Below, one piece after another: positions 26,211-36,412 of a DNA stretch of 64,000 nt; the stretch's first letter is position 1, and each line of letters opens with the position of its first letter. The stretch comes from Hwangdonia lutea (lineage in GTDB: Bacteria > Bacteroidota > Bacteroidia > Flavobacteriales > Flavobacteriaceae). The translations under genes were made by a program, and so were the position numbers. The stretch spans positions 2,886,501 through 2,950,500 of the forward strand of contig NZ_CP136521.1 of assembly GCF_032814565.1 (NCBI RefSeq), written 5' to 3'. Under the pieces are notes generated by a model that was not told the origin of the DNA, ran no database searches, and saw only the letters and a list, made by a program, of their open reading frames with translations.

Positions 26211-29200
26211 ATGAGTAAAGATTGCAACCATAACAACATCCTTTTAAAGCGAAACGGGACTAGCCAGGGCCAAAGGCGCATTGATGCGCTCAGTCCAGAT
26301 ACCGTAAAGCTTCACGATTTGAGCATCGAGGATTGGATGGCGTTTGCTCATGCGTTTGCAGAAAACGTTAATTATTTTGATACTGAAACCCATATTACAG
26401 ATGGAAACTGGCAACGATTTTTTGTTGAAAAGGAGGCTATTCAAAATCTTTTATTGGAAGCGGAAACGAACAAAGACTTAAATCCGCATCTCACATTATT
26501 CGTTTGTTTTTTAAGACTGATGGAGTTAAGTCAAAATCGCTTGAACAATCTTTCAAAAAGACATCTTGATTTTTATTATAAAGAAGTCCTTAAACTCAGC
26601 AATAAACAAGCGGTACCAGATAAAGTGCATCTGCTTTTTGAGTTGGCTAAAAATGCTTCGGATGTTAGGGTTGAAGCAGGCACCGCAACCGATGCCGGTA
26701 AAGATGCCAATGGTAACAAAAGAATCTATAAAACCCAAAACGAACTCATTGTTAATAGTGCCAAGGTAAGCGCATTAAAAAACGTATTGCATAAACAAGG
26801 TACTGGTGTTAAATATTCTGAAATCGCCAATTCCTTTGATGGATTGGGAGGCGATTTCCCTGACGATAACGTTACTTGGTGGCCGTTCGGTCATCCCAAT
26901 TTTAAAGATTCGGACGGGTTTCCCAACCTTCCAAATGCCAAATTGGGTTTTGCCATAGCATCGCCCATATTATTGCTAAAAGAAGGATTGCGAACCATTA
27001 CCTTCAGCATCACTTTTGGTTCCAATTTACCGTCCGCACCATCAAAAAAAATATCCGATAACGTTTTTGAGGTGTTGCTCAGTGGCGAAGCAGAATGGAT
27101 TTCCGCTCCAATTGATACGGTTAATTCTTCCGTAGAAAAAAACACTTTAAAACTGGTTGTTGAAATTCCCGAGGCCACCGACCCCATTGTACCTTACGAT
27201 AAAACTGTTCTACTGGAAAATTTTACATCGGCAAACCCCATAGCCCGATTTTTGTTTAAAACCGGCGATGATGAATTTGGTTATGATTTTTATGAATTTT
27301 TAAGCGGAGCCATTGTAACCGAAATTAAAATTGATGTGGATGTAAAAAACATGCAGGATATTGTGCTTGAAAACGATTTGGGCCGCTTGGACGCATCGAA
27401 ACCTTTTTTTCCATTTGGGCCACAGCCTGTTAGGGATTCTAAATTTTATATCGGTTGCCAAGAGGCATTGAATAAACCGTGGACTGAGGTTAAGATTGAC
27501 ATGCAATGGAAGGACACGCCGCTTTACGAAAGCGCATCTGAAAACGACCATTTCAGGGAGCATTATTTGGCCTATCGAAAAGGCCATCTTAAAAATCTAT
27601 CTAAAAATACTTATACGCTGAGTACCGATGATTCACCGGATACTATTGATGATAGTGATTTGATTGTACCAGATTCAGACGCCTTTAAAATCAATTTGGA
27701 AGTGCTTGCACAAAAAAATTGGGACCAAAAAATTACGGCCGGCACATTATTTAACCAAAACGAAAACGGCAGTTATAGTTCTAATTTTACAATTTCGAGC
27801 ACACAGGATGGCAGTTCGGGCAAGGGGTCAAAAACAGTTTCAAAACCAAAAAAAACAAAAGGGAGCGGTTTTATGGAGCGCATTGCCGGATTCGGCAAGT
27901 TGCGAAACAGTACCGTTCACAACGATTTTTTAAAGGTTTTCAATAATTCTTTTTTCGATTTTAGGGATGCTATTTCCGAAGGTGTATCGGGGCTTTTCGA
28001 TAACCCGATCCAGCAAGAAAGTTTTTCTTCAAATGCCAAAAAGGGGTTTATCCGTATCGCTTTATTACAGTCTTTTCTGCATGATTTTTTTCCAAGAATA
28101 TACGCCATAGCCTTATCTAAAAAAGAAGAGGAAAAAGCTTTGATTCCCAACGAACCCTATACGCCATTAGCAGAAAGTATCAGTATTGATTACAAAGCTT
28201 CGGTATCCAAAACTTTTAATTTATCGGCAACTTCCGATAGTTTAAAACAAAATTTAGGCAATTATTTAGATGAGTCTTTGGAGCTGTTCCACGAACATCC
28301 GTTTGGGCAGTCCGAACAGCACATCTATTTAAAAACCAAACACGAATTTTTAGGCACAAAAACACAATGTACGTTGGTGCCAAAATGTGATAAAGGTGCT
28401 TTGTTTATAGGTCTTGAAAACGTCAAACAGCTTCAGCAAATAGCGTTATTAATACAAGTTTTAGAAGGTAGCGAAAACCCCGAATACGAGGGGGAGCAAA
28501 CCTATCAAGGCAACGAAAAACAGGGTTGGTATATTTTAAGTCAGGACGAATGGAAACCGTTAAATAATGATTTTATAGTTTCTAACAACACCGATAATTT
28601 TCTGAAATCGGGCATCGTAAAAGTGTCCATTCCAAAAGAGGCCACGAGCAACAATAATCGAATTCCGGGAGATTTATTTTGGATAAAAGTAACCAACACC
28701 AAAGCCTTTGATGCGGTTTGCCAATTAGTAAACATCCACACCCAAGCCGAAGTGGCTGAATTTTACAACAACGATAATGAGTTTTCACATCTCGAAAACG
28801 GATTACCCGAAAAAACCATTTCGAAATTAGTGGAACGAAAGGCCACCTTAAAAGGCGTAACCCAACCCTACAGTTCGTTTGATGGGGTGCCCAAGGAAAC
28901 CGATACCCAGTTTTATAGACGTGTTAGTGAGCGACTGCGCCACAAACAAAGGGCCATTACAATATGGGATTACGAGCAGTTAATTCTTCAGCAATTTCCA
29001 AAAATTTATAAAGTGAATTGTTTAAAGCACACCTTTGGCGATTCGGAGTTGGCACCAGGATTTGTAACTGTTATCGCCATCCCAAACATCATTAACCAAA
29101 ATATTTTTGATGTTTATAAACCCCGAATCAGCAAAGCAAAACGTAACGAAATTCAAAGTTTTATCAACGGTTTAAACACGCTGCATGTTGATGCCTTTGT

Positions 29201-29588
29201 GGAAAATCCCATGTATCAAGAAGTTAAAATTGCATTGAAAGTGAAATTTTATGAAGGAAAGGACGAGAGCTTTTACAAAAAACAACTGCAAAAAGACATT
29301 TCGAAATTCTTGGCGCCATGGGCTTACGAAGAAACCGCCGAAATCAATTTTGGGCTAACATTGCACGAAAGCGTCGTGATTTATTACATCGAGCAATTGG
29401 ATTATGTCGATTATATAAAAGATTTCGAATTGCTCGAAGAAACCAATAAAACCGATAATCAGGGCGAAGTGATATTTAATCCGGTGCGTGCCGTGGTGCC
29501 CGCCAATCAAAAAGTGATTTTAACCTCTGTAAAATATGAAAAACATGTTGTTGAAACGATAAGCACGAACGAATGTGTAACGACTTAA
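26211..29588 (+). CDS. Baseplate J-like protein (Afp11-like)
   Basis: The protein has 1125 residues. The C-terminal part has the baseplate-J signature (SSFDGVPKETDTQFYRRVSE, then AITIWDYEQLILQQFPKIYK), and the N-terminal ~150 residues are helical. These large wedge proteins form the outer baseplate ring with the next gene product. The middle (~270-560) is probably insertions or binding domains. Confident from signature and gene order. Confidence 0.92.
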   Translation: MSKDCNHNNILLKRNGTSQGQRRIDALSPDTVKLHDLSIEDWMAFAHAFAENVNYFDTETHITDGNWQRFFVEKEAIQNLLLEAETNKDLNPHLTLFVCFLRLMELSQNRLNNLSKRHLDFYYKEVLKLSNKQAVPDKVHLLFELAKNASDVRVEAGTATDAGKDANGNKRIYKTQNELIVNSAKVSALKNVLHKQGTGVKYSEIANSFDGLGGDFPDDNVTWWPFGHPNFKDSDGFPNLPNAKLGFAIASPILLLKEGLRTITFSITFGSNLPSAPSKKISDNVFEVLLSGEAEWISAPIDTVNSSVEKNTLKLVVEIPEATDPIVPYDKTVLLENFTSANPIARFLFKTGDDEFGYDFYEFLSGAIVTEIKIDVDVKNMQDIVLENDLGRLDASKPFFPFGPQPVRDSKFYIGCQEALNKPWTEVKIDMQWKDTPLYESASENDHFREHYLAYRKGHLKNLSKNTYTLSTDDSPDTIDDSDLIVPDSDAFKINLEVLAQKNWDQKITAGTLFNQNENGSYSSNFTISSTQDGSSGKGSKTVSKPKKTKGSGFMERIAGFGKLRNSTVHNDFLKVFNNSFFDFRDAISEGVSGLFDNPIQQESFSSNAKKGFIRIALLQSFLHDFFPRIYAIALSKKEEEKALIPNEPYTPLAESISIDYKASVSKTFNLSATSDSLKQNLGNYLDESLELFHEHPFGQSEQHIYLKTKHEFLGTKTQCTLVPKCDKGALFIGLENVKQLQQIALLIQVLEGSENPEYEGEQTYQGNEKQGWYILSQDEWKPLNNDFIVSNNTDNFLKSGIVKVSIPKEATSNNNRIPGDLFWIKVTNTKAFDAVCQLVNIHTQAEVAEFYNNDNEFSHLENGLPEKTISKLVERKATLKGVTQPYSSFDGVPKETDTQFYRRVSERLRHKQRAITIWDYEQLILQQFPKIYKVNCLKHTFGDSELAPGFVTVIAIPNIINQNIFDVYKPRISKAKRNEIQSFINGLNTLHVDAFVENPMYQEVKIALKVKFYEGKDESFYKKQLQKDISKFLAPWAYEETAEINFGLTLHESVVIYYIEQLDYVDYIKDFELLEETNKTDNQGEVIFNPVRAVVPANQKVILTSVKYEKHVVETISTNECVTT

Positions 29589-29600
29589 AGTAATAATTTA

Positions 29601-32432
29601 ATGAACGAATCTGTTACCATACCAAAGCATGTAAATACCAAAAACGATCTGGATTTTGGCTATCTGCGCGAACTTGGGCTTAAGCACATCGAAAGTTTGG
29701 GAAGCAAAATCTGGACCGATTACAACACCCATGACCCGGGAATTACCATCATGGAAATGCTCTGTTATGCCATAACCGATTTGTCCCAGCGCATCGAGTT
29801 GCCCATGGAAAACCTGTTGGCATCAGAAACCGATAACTTCAAAAAGATGCATCAGCAGTTTTTGTCGGCCGTAAACATTTTACCATCAAAACCCGTATCG
29901 GCTTTGGATTATCGCAAGCTATTCGTTCATATAAAAGAAGTAAAAAACGCTTGGATTGTTAAGCACGAACAAAAGGTGTATTTAAATTGCGAAAATCATC
30001 AGATGTCTTACAATGCTTTTAAGGTTGAAGATGACAATCAGAAAAACTTCACTCTAAAAGGCTTAAATGATATTTACATCGATTTTGAAGATGAGGTTGA
30101 AGATAAAGATGCGGTATTCGAAAAAGTAAAGCAACTATATCATAAAAACCGGAACCTTTGCGAAGATTTAGTAAACGTATGCGAAATACCCGAACAGCAT
30201 ATTTCGGTATGCGCGTATTTGGACATTAGGCCCGATGCCGACGAGGAGCGCATTCAAGCTTTGATAATAAAAGCGATTGGGAATTATTTGGCACCATCCG
30301 TTTCGTTTTATTCGCTCAAAAAAATGTATGACAAAGGCTATACCACCGATGAAATTTTTGAAGGCCCCGTACCTTTCGAGAAAGGCTGTATAGAACCCAA
30401 GGATTTTCAAGGCGGGTTTATTGATACTGAAGAACTTCGGAACGCTTCTTTACAACAAGACATTCGGCTATCGGACATCATTCAAATCATTATGAATATT
30501 GATGGTGTTTTAACTATAAAGGACATTTCTTTTAAAACCTGCGATGATGACGAAGCCAACAAAGACCCGTGGATAATCTGTATAAAAGAAAACCACAAAC
30601 CGGTACTGTGTTGGGATGAGGATGATGAAACTTGTAAAGACTGCGGTAACAGTATTTTTAATTTCAGCAAAGGGTTTTTGCCCATTGGCGTCAACAAAAA
30701 ACGAGTTATCGCTATTCTTAATGCATTGGAAAAAGAGGAAAAAGAACAACTCAAAAATATTAAAACCGAAGATGTTGTTTTTCCGTTGGGTGAATTTTCA
30801 CATGTCGAGGCTTACACGAGCATCCAAAACGATTTTCCAGAAACTTACGGCATATCCACAAACGGGTTGCCCGCCAATGCTGATAAACAGCGAAAAGCCA
30901 AAGCGAAACAACTTAAAGCGTATTTGTTGCTTTTCGACCAGATATTGGCCAATTATTTTGCGCATCTTTCCAAAGTAAAGGATTTATTAACTGTTGATGA
31001 AAGCCTAAAAGCATTGTACGGCGTTACTGCCATTTCCGAACTTTCGGATGCCGAGAAACAAACCTATTTTTCGCAAACGGTTGACGATATTCCTGAAATT
31101 GACGAGTTGGTGGACACTGGAAATTATGATGACAATCTGATTAAAATCTTCAACAATCTGAAAAATGACGTGAACAATTCGGCAGATAACACCTTTTACG
31201 AACGCCGAAACCAATTGTTGGACCATTTAATCGCTCGGTTTGCCGAACGCTTTAGTGATTACGCCTTTATCATGAAAATGATTTATGGCGATGCCAATGC
31301 GAAATACGAAATTTTAAAGGCCAAGACCCAGTTTGTTGAAGATTACAAAACCATAAGTTGCGAGCGAGGTATCGGTTTTAATTACTGTGATCCCGAGGTT
31401 TGGGATACCGAAAATGTATCGGGCGTACAAAAGCGCATTGCCCGACTTATCGGGGTTACGGATTACAGCCGAAGAAATCTTTTGGGTGATGCCATTGAAA
31501 TTTATGACGAAAAAGACAAAACCGAAGACAACCTCACCGAATACCGATGGCGGATAAAAAATGGAGACGATATTTTGCTATCGTCAAGCAAGCATTACCA
31601 CAGCCTCAGTGCCGCTTTAAAAGAACTCTTTTTGTCGTTTGAGCTTGCAAAGAATACAGCTAATTACGACTTGAAAAAAACTAAAACAGGCAGGACGTAT
31701 TTTAACATCATCAATCCAAAAATAACAGATAAAGAAAGTGAAGATTATATTATCGCCCGTCGCATTGCGTACACGGCAACCCAAGAGCGATCTGAAGAAA
31801 AACGCGACGAAATCATCGCCTATTTAAAAGATTTAAGCGCTTACGAAGAAGGCATGTATTTAATAGAGCATCTATTGTTAAGACCGGATACTTATAATGC
31901 CGCCAATGCTGATAAAAAAAGAAAAACGTCAAAAAACGAAGTTCCGGATGCACCTGCAGAAACCTTTATGCCCTCATGTTTAGACGGCGATTGCGAAAGC
32001 TGTGGGCCAACAGACCCATATTCGTTTAGGGTTTCGGTGATATTACCGGGTTGGACTACACGATTTTCAAACAAGGATTTTAGGAATTATGCCGAAAAAA
32101 TAATTCGCGAAGAAATACCAGCGCATGTGTTGGCACGCATCTGTTGGATTGGGCATGTAAAAGGTGTAAAACCCGATGCTGAAAACGACATGCTTCAAAT
32201 GCAACTCAAGTATAAATTGTTTTTGGAACAGTTACAAATTACATGTGCAAATCATCCTTTAAGTAAGTCGGAAATCACAACGTACAGAGACGTTTTAAGT
32301 GATTTTATCCCAACGTTAAATGGTGTTCATACGATTTACGATTCTGGAAATCTTCACGACTGCGACAACGACGATACCGAAACAAAAGGTAATAAAATAA
32401 TATTAGGAAGAACAAATATTGGCAACCTCTAA
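29601..32432 (+). CDS. Large baseplate protein, Afp12-like
   Basis: The protein has 943 residues. The N-terminus carries LGSKIWTDYNTHDPGITIME, a hallmark of the Afp12/baseplate wedge partner of Afp11. Two Cys-rich spots (WDEDDETCKDCG ~345 and CLDGDCESCGP ~795) might bind metal. It follows Afp11 after 12 bases and should complete the wedge. Function is inferred from homology and order. Confidence 0.88.
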   Translation: MNESVTIPKHVNTKNDLDFGYLRELGLKHIESLGSKIWTDYNTHDPGITIMEMLCYAITDLSQRIELPMENLLASETDNFKKMHQQFLSAVNILPSKPVSALDYRKLFVHIKEVKNAWIVKHEQKVYLNCENHQMSYNAFKVEDDNQKNFTLKGLNDIYIDFEDEVEDKDAVFEKVKQLYHKNRNLCEDLVNVCEIPEQHISVCAYLDIRPDADEERIQALIIKAIGNYLAPSVSFYSLKKMYDKGYTTDEIFEGPVPFEKGCIEPKDFQGGFIDTEELRNASLQQDIRLSDIIQIIMNIDGVLTIKDISFKTCDDDEANKDPWIICIKENHKPVLCWDEDDETCKDCGNSIFNFSKGFLPIGVNKKRVIAILNALEKEEKEQLKNIKTEDVVFPLGEFSHVEAYTSIQNDFPETYGISTNGLPANADKQRKAKAKQLKAYLLLFDQILANYFAHLSKVKDLLTVDESLKALYGVTAISELSDAEKQTYFSQTVDDIPEIDELVDTGNYDDNLIKIFNNLKNDVNNSADNTFYERRNQLLDHLIARFAERFSDYAFIMKMIYGDANAKYEILKAKTQFVEDYKTISCERGIGFNYCDPEVWDTENVSGVQKRIARLIGVTDYSRRNLLGDAIEIYDEKDKTEDNLTEYRWRIKNGDDILLSSSKHYHSLSAALKELFLSFELAKNTANYDLKKTKTGRTYFNIINPKITDKESEDYIIARRIAYTATQERSEEKRDEIIAYLKDLSAYEEGMYLIEHLLLRPDTYNAANADKKRKTSKNEVPDAPAETFMPSCLDGDCESCGPTDPYSFRVSVILPGWTTRFSNKDFRNYAEKIIREEIPAHVLARICWIGHVKGVKPDAENDMLQMQLKYKLFLEQLQITCANHPLSKSEITTYRDVLSDFIPTLNGVHTIYDSGNLHDCDNDDTETKGNKIILGRTNIGNL

Positions 32433-32443
32433 ATAACAATATC

Positions 32444-35400
32444 ATGGCAACAACAAAATTAGATAAAGACATAAAAGACCCAGCATATAGAAGATTTGTA
32501 CCCGACCAAGTGCTTACGGCATCGCAGCTTAACGACGTCATCGATCATTTTGAATGTCAGGACCGTTTTACGCGTATTTGCCTTAACGGCGTTGGTATTG
32601 CCTGCGGATTGGAAATCACTTATAAAAAAAACCAATCGATAAAAGTTAGCAAAGGTTGTGCGGTAACCACCGATGGCGATTTGGTGCCTTTTCCCGGGGC
32701 AACCTTTACCCATGCTAAAACCTTTGTTGATGTCGAGGCTAAATATGGCCATTTTAATGGCGTTAATTTAATAGAGTTGTTTACCGAAGCCACAGAGGAA
32801 AATAATACGAAACCTTTAAACACTATAACTAATTTAGAGGATATGGTAGTTGTGTTGTATTTGGAGTATTTCTGCAAAGCCGAAACCCCATGTACATCAA
32901 CCGATTGCGATACACAAGGCGAAGGGCAAACCGCAAAAGTAAGGCTGCTTTTAATTGAAAAAGAAAACGCCAAACGCATTAGTAACAAAGACAACGACCC
33001 CATTTTTGATACGCATAACAACACCAAAAAAATCGTTGATTTGCCCGAAGTGCATCTTAAAAAAGTGATTTTAAAAAATACGTATTTAACACGAAATCGG
33101 GTGCAGGTTATATCGCAAGATTCCAATACGGCCAGTTATTTCAGGCTAAAGGACAGCTACCGAAAAGCCATGCAAGACACTGCAGTTATTGCCAATCTTA
33201 AAAGCGGCATCGATAAACTGTTTACCGATTTTAAGGTGCTGTTGGATACCGATTCGGTGGGTGCCAAAGCCAGTACCATCAACGCAAAAATAACGTCGCT
33301 TTTTAAATTATCGTCCAGAAATCTGCCTTTGGATATTCAATATCGCTATGATTTGCTCAAGGATTTAATTGATACTTACAACGAAATAAAATGCCTTTTG
33401 TTTGATTTAAGAGTGGTTTGTTGCCCGGAAATCAGTTCGTTTCCAAAGCATGTTTTGTTGGGCGAATTGGAGCCGGTTGAAGCATTTTTTCAATGCCGGC
33501 ACAAATTTTATCCGTCGCCAATAATTCCACATGGCAAGGAGAAATTCGAAAAAATAAGAACCCTGATTTTAAGGATGCATTTTATGCTGAGTGAATATAA
33601 CGTCCCAAGTTCTTCTTCGGAAATAAAAGTAACACCTTCAAAAAAAGCATCGAACGCACTCGGTAAAAGAGCGCTTCCGTACTACTACAAAACATCATTG
33701 AATCTCATTAAAAACTGGGATTATGATAAAACCAAAAAGTATAAGTCTGATGAAAATTTAGGCTATCAATCAGCTAATTTGTCAGAAAATGATGCCATTC
33801 AAAACCCTTTGGACTACGATCTCGACGACCACGATTTTTATAGGATTGAAGGGCATTTGGGTAAAGATTACCGTGATGCCATAAAAGATTTGGATGCCAT
33901 AAAAACCGAAAAAGGATTGGCCTTTGAAATAAAAGTGTTAAGCATCGACGAAACTATTGAAAGCATCGACCCCAATGATTACGAGTGCGAATTTGAAGAT
34001 ATTAATGCTGTGTTAAAAGCGTGGCGCGCAGAGCAAAACTGCTTAAACGCGGGCGTATCAAAATTCTTTTCGGGTTTTAGTATAAAGCAACAAGGCGAAC
34101 ATAAATTTTATAAATTGTCTAAACGCGGACGCTCAACTATAAGGGAATCGGCATCGAGCGACACGACTGAAACAGCATCGACTGGGCGTTCTGTAACTGG
34201 GACTATTTCCGATATTTCAACCGCATCCGTCAACCAACCTTTTTCAGAATCAACAAAGAAATTCTTGACTTCCAATACGGCATTTACCGGATTTGGAGCT
34301 ATAGATATCAAAGCTATTTTAGGCAGTTTTAAAACCCTGCCCGGATTGAAATTTTACAATTTAGATACTGTGGTTTTAGATAATCTGGAAAAAGACGAGG
34401 ATGTTTTAGGGAGTATTGTTGATAAGGCGATGCGCGAAAAACCAGAAGGTTCGGCAGAGGATATTGTAAACTTAGTTAAAACTAGAATCGATGAAGACGA
34501 AGCCATCGCCACTTGGGACAAAGACATTAAAGAAGTGAATTTGTACCATACCGCAGAAATATTGGCTTCTACTAAAATAGCATCGCGGTTTATCCCAAAC
34601 GACATTACTGAAATCGATCCCGACCGAGTCGATAAATACAACAAAACCATCAAAGATCTTTGCGCACGCGTTGAGCGATTCAAAAAAAATATGACCGCGC
34701 TATTGTATAAGCCCGAAACCACATACAGAAGATTTGGGCACGAACAGCAGTACGCATTGCTGCTCAACCAATTGTCGGTTAACTGCTGTTCGGCTGCAAA
34801 AATGAAATCACTTTTGGCCGAAATTGAAATCCGCAAAAAGAAAATTTTAGAGCAAAAACTCCTCTCAAAATTTGTTGAAAAACATACGGGATTAGAGCAC
34901 AAAGCTGGGGTAAAACCGGGAGGGACTTTTGTTATGGTTTACAAAGGTGGTATACCAAAAAGAAGACCTGTTTTTCCCATTAACCCTGTGTTTGACAATG
35001 TGCTTAAAGATGCCGTAATCAATCCTAAAATCGATGATATTAGAAACCCCATAACAAATATATCGCCCATAAGAAATTTTGGGAATCCTATGATTAAAGC
35101 AAATCTGACTAGGAATATCGATTTGGGAAGCGTCAATCCACGAATTAGCGATAACCTTAATTTGGGCAATCTTATAAACCCGAATATTTTGGATGCATTG
35201 AAGGATCGATTTATTTTACCGCTCATTTCCAACATTTCTGAAAACACGGTTGTGGCAGATTTTGCCTTGCCGTACATCTGTTGTTCAGATTGTTCGCCGG
35301 TGGCTTTCATCGTACCCAAAACCCCAATATCGTTGCGCTTGCCCTTAGATTTTGTTTGTTTGGGAGAGGAGACTGAAAAAATAGCTTTTGAGGTATCACC

Positions 35401-36406
35401 ATCAGATGGTGTGGTTACGGCCGATGTGGCTACAGGATTAAACGGTGGCGTTGTGCAAGAAGACGGCAAGTTTATGTTTGATGCCAATGCCGTTAGCGAA
35501 TCGTTGCACGGTACCGAAATAAAATTCAAGGTTAACGACCAATTTACCGATGCACGAATTACCGTGTTTAAAAAACCAGATTTCGATTTTACAGCTTCAG
35601 AGCCCACATTCTTTAAAGATAATACCATTGCCAGGGTAACCTTCACCTTAAAAGACGAAAAGTTACCAAACGATGTGATTTTTGAATGGGATTTTGGTGA
35701 TGATTCCCTGCCGGATAACAGCAACGAAGAAAACCCCAAACACGTTTATCAATTGAATCTTGGAGAGGATGGCAGCCAAACCTTTAAGGTGGCATTGACT
35801 GTAACCAATGGCCGATGCAGCCATACCGTTGAGCACGATGTTACCATAGCACCGGTTATTTTTGAATTGAATATTCCTAATGAAATATGCCTAACTGGAG
35901 GAGAAAACGGAGATACTGCTATACCTTTTGAAATTAAACCAGAAGATGCCACGGTTAAACTTGCAAAACCAGTTGAACGGGTAACCATAAAAGAAAACAA
36001 CTTGATTTTACAGGCCGGATTTAAAGCGTTTAACACACCCATCCGGTTTACGGTAAACGGGCAAGCGGTCAGCAGTGAGTGTGTTGTTCGCATCAGTCCG
36101 CAAGTGCGTATTATTTTACCACCACGAGAAAAACTGGTAATCAATGCCGCCTCAGATAGGATTGATGTGCCTTTTAGAATACATAATCTAAATGAGTTTA
36201 GCGAAAATACCCAAACATACTCATGGGACTTTGGCGATGGCGGCAAAAGCACACTTAAAAACCCAAGGCATGTTTACAGGGCGCCGAGAAATGCTGAAAA
36301 CGGGCAGGTTTTATCTTTCGACGTCAGTCTTAATATTAGTAGCAAAGCCTGTGGTACCAAAACCTTTAAAACCAAAGTGAACATAAGGGTACAACGATTA
36401 ATTTAA
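32444..36406 (+). CDS. Large eCIS protein with two PKD domains, possible fibre or baseplate extension
   Basis: The protein has 1320 residues. The N-terminal ~100 residues (VLTASQLNDVIDHFE, GIACGLEI) look like a particle-binding domain. A long helical middle is followed by an Asn/Pro/Ile-rich linker (~860-935), an Ig-like module (~965-1050) and two PKD domains with EWDFGDDS (~1080) and SWDFGDGG (~1260). PKD domains are surface adhesion modules. It occupies the slot where fibre (Afp13-like) genes sit in other systems, so a receptor-binding or baseplate-attached role is likely. No fibre-like repeats were seen. Confidence 0.7.
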   Translation: MATTKLDKDIKDPAYRRFVPDQVLTASQLNDVIDHFECQDRFTRICLNGVGIACGLEITYKKNQSIKVSKGCAVTTDGDLVPFPGATFTHAKTFVDVEAKYGHFNGVNLIELFTEATEENNTKPLNTITNLEDMVVVLYLEYFCKAETPCTSTDCDTQGEGQTAKVRLLLIEKENAKRISNKDNDPIFDTHNNTKKIVDLPEVHLKKVILKNTYLTRNRVQVISQDSNTASYFRLKDSYRKAMQDTAVIANLKSGIDKLFTDFKVLLDTDSVGAKASTINAKITSLFKLSSRNLPLDIQYRYDLLKDLIDTYNEIKCLLFDLRVVCCPEISSFPKHVLLGELEPVEAFFQCRHKFYPSPIIPHGKEKFEKIRTLILRMHFMLSEYNVPSSSSEIKVTPSKKASNALGKRALPYYYKTSLNLIKNWDYDKTKKYKSDENLGYQSANLSENDAIQNPLDYDLDDHDFYRIEGHLGKDYRDAIKDLDAIKTEKGLAFEIKVLSIDETIESIDPNDYECEFEDINAVLKAWRAEQNCLNAGVSKFFSGFSIKQQGEHKFYKLSKRGRSTIRESASSDTTETASTGRSVTGTISDISTASVNQPFSESTKKFLTSNTAFTGFGAIDIKAILGSFKTLPGLKFYNLDTVVLDNLEKDEDVLGSIVDKAMREKPEGSAEDIVNLVKTRIDEDEAIATWDKDIKEVNLYHTAEILASTKIASRFIPNDITEIDPDRVDKYNKTIKDLCARVERFKKNMTALLYKPETTYRRFGHEQQYALLLNQLSVNCCSAAKMKSLLAEIEIRKKKILEQKLLSKFVEKHTGLEHKAGVKPGGTFVMVYKGGIPKRRPVFPINPVFDNVLKDAVINPKIDDIRNPITNISPIRNFGNPMIKANLTRNIDLGSVNPRISDNLNLGNLINPNILDALKDRFILPLISNISENTVVADFALPYICCSDCSPVAFIVPKTPISLRLPLDFVCLGEETEKIAFEVSPSDGVVTADVATGLNGGVVQEDGKFMFDANAVSESLHGTEIKFKVNDQFTDARITVFKKPDFDFTASEPTFFKDNTIARVTFTLKDEKLPNDVIFEWDFGDDSLPDNSNEENPKHVYQLNLGEDGSQTFKVALTVTNGRCSHTVEHDVTIAPVIFELNIPNEICLTGGENGDTAIPFEIKPEDATVKLAKPVERVTIKENNLILQAGFKAFNTPIRFTVNGQAVSSECVVRISPQVRIILPPREKLVINAASDRIDVPFRIHNLNEFSENTQTYSWDFGDGGKSTLKNPRHVYRAPRNAENGQVLSFDVSLNISSKACGTKTFKTKVNIRVQRLI

Positions 36407-36412
36407 TTTTTA

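Noticed and set aside
34354-34902. 182-codon minus-strand frame
   Set aside because: Antisense to the same PKD-protein gene with no recognisable domain.
34939-35739. 266-codon minus-strand frame
   Set aside because: It lies wholly within the PKD-protein gene on the other strand, is Ser/Leu-rich without motifs, and looks like an antisense shadow.
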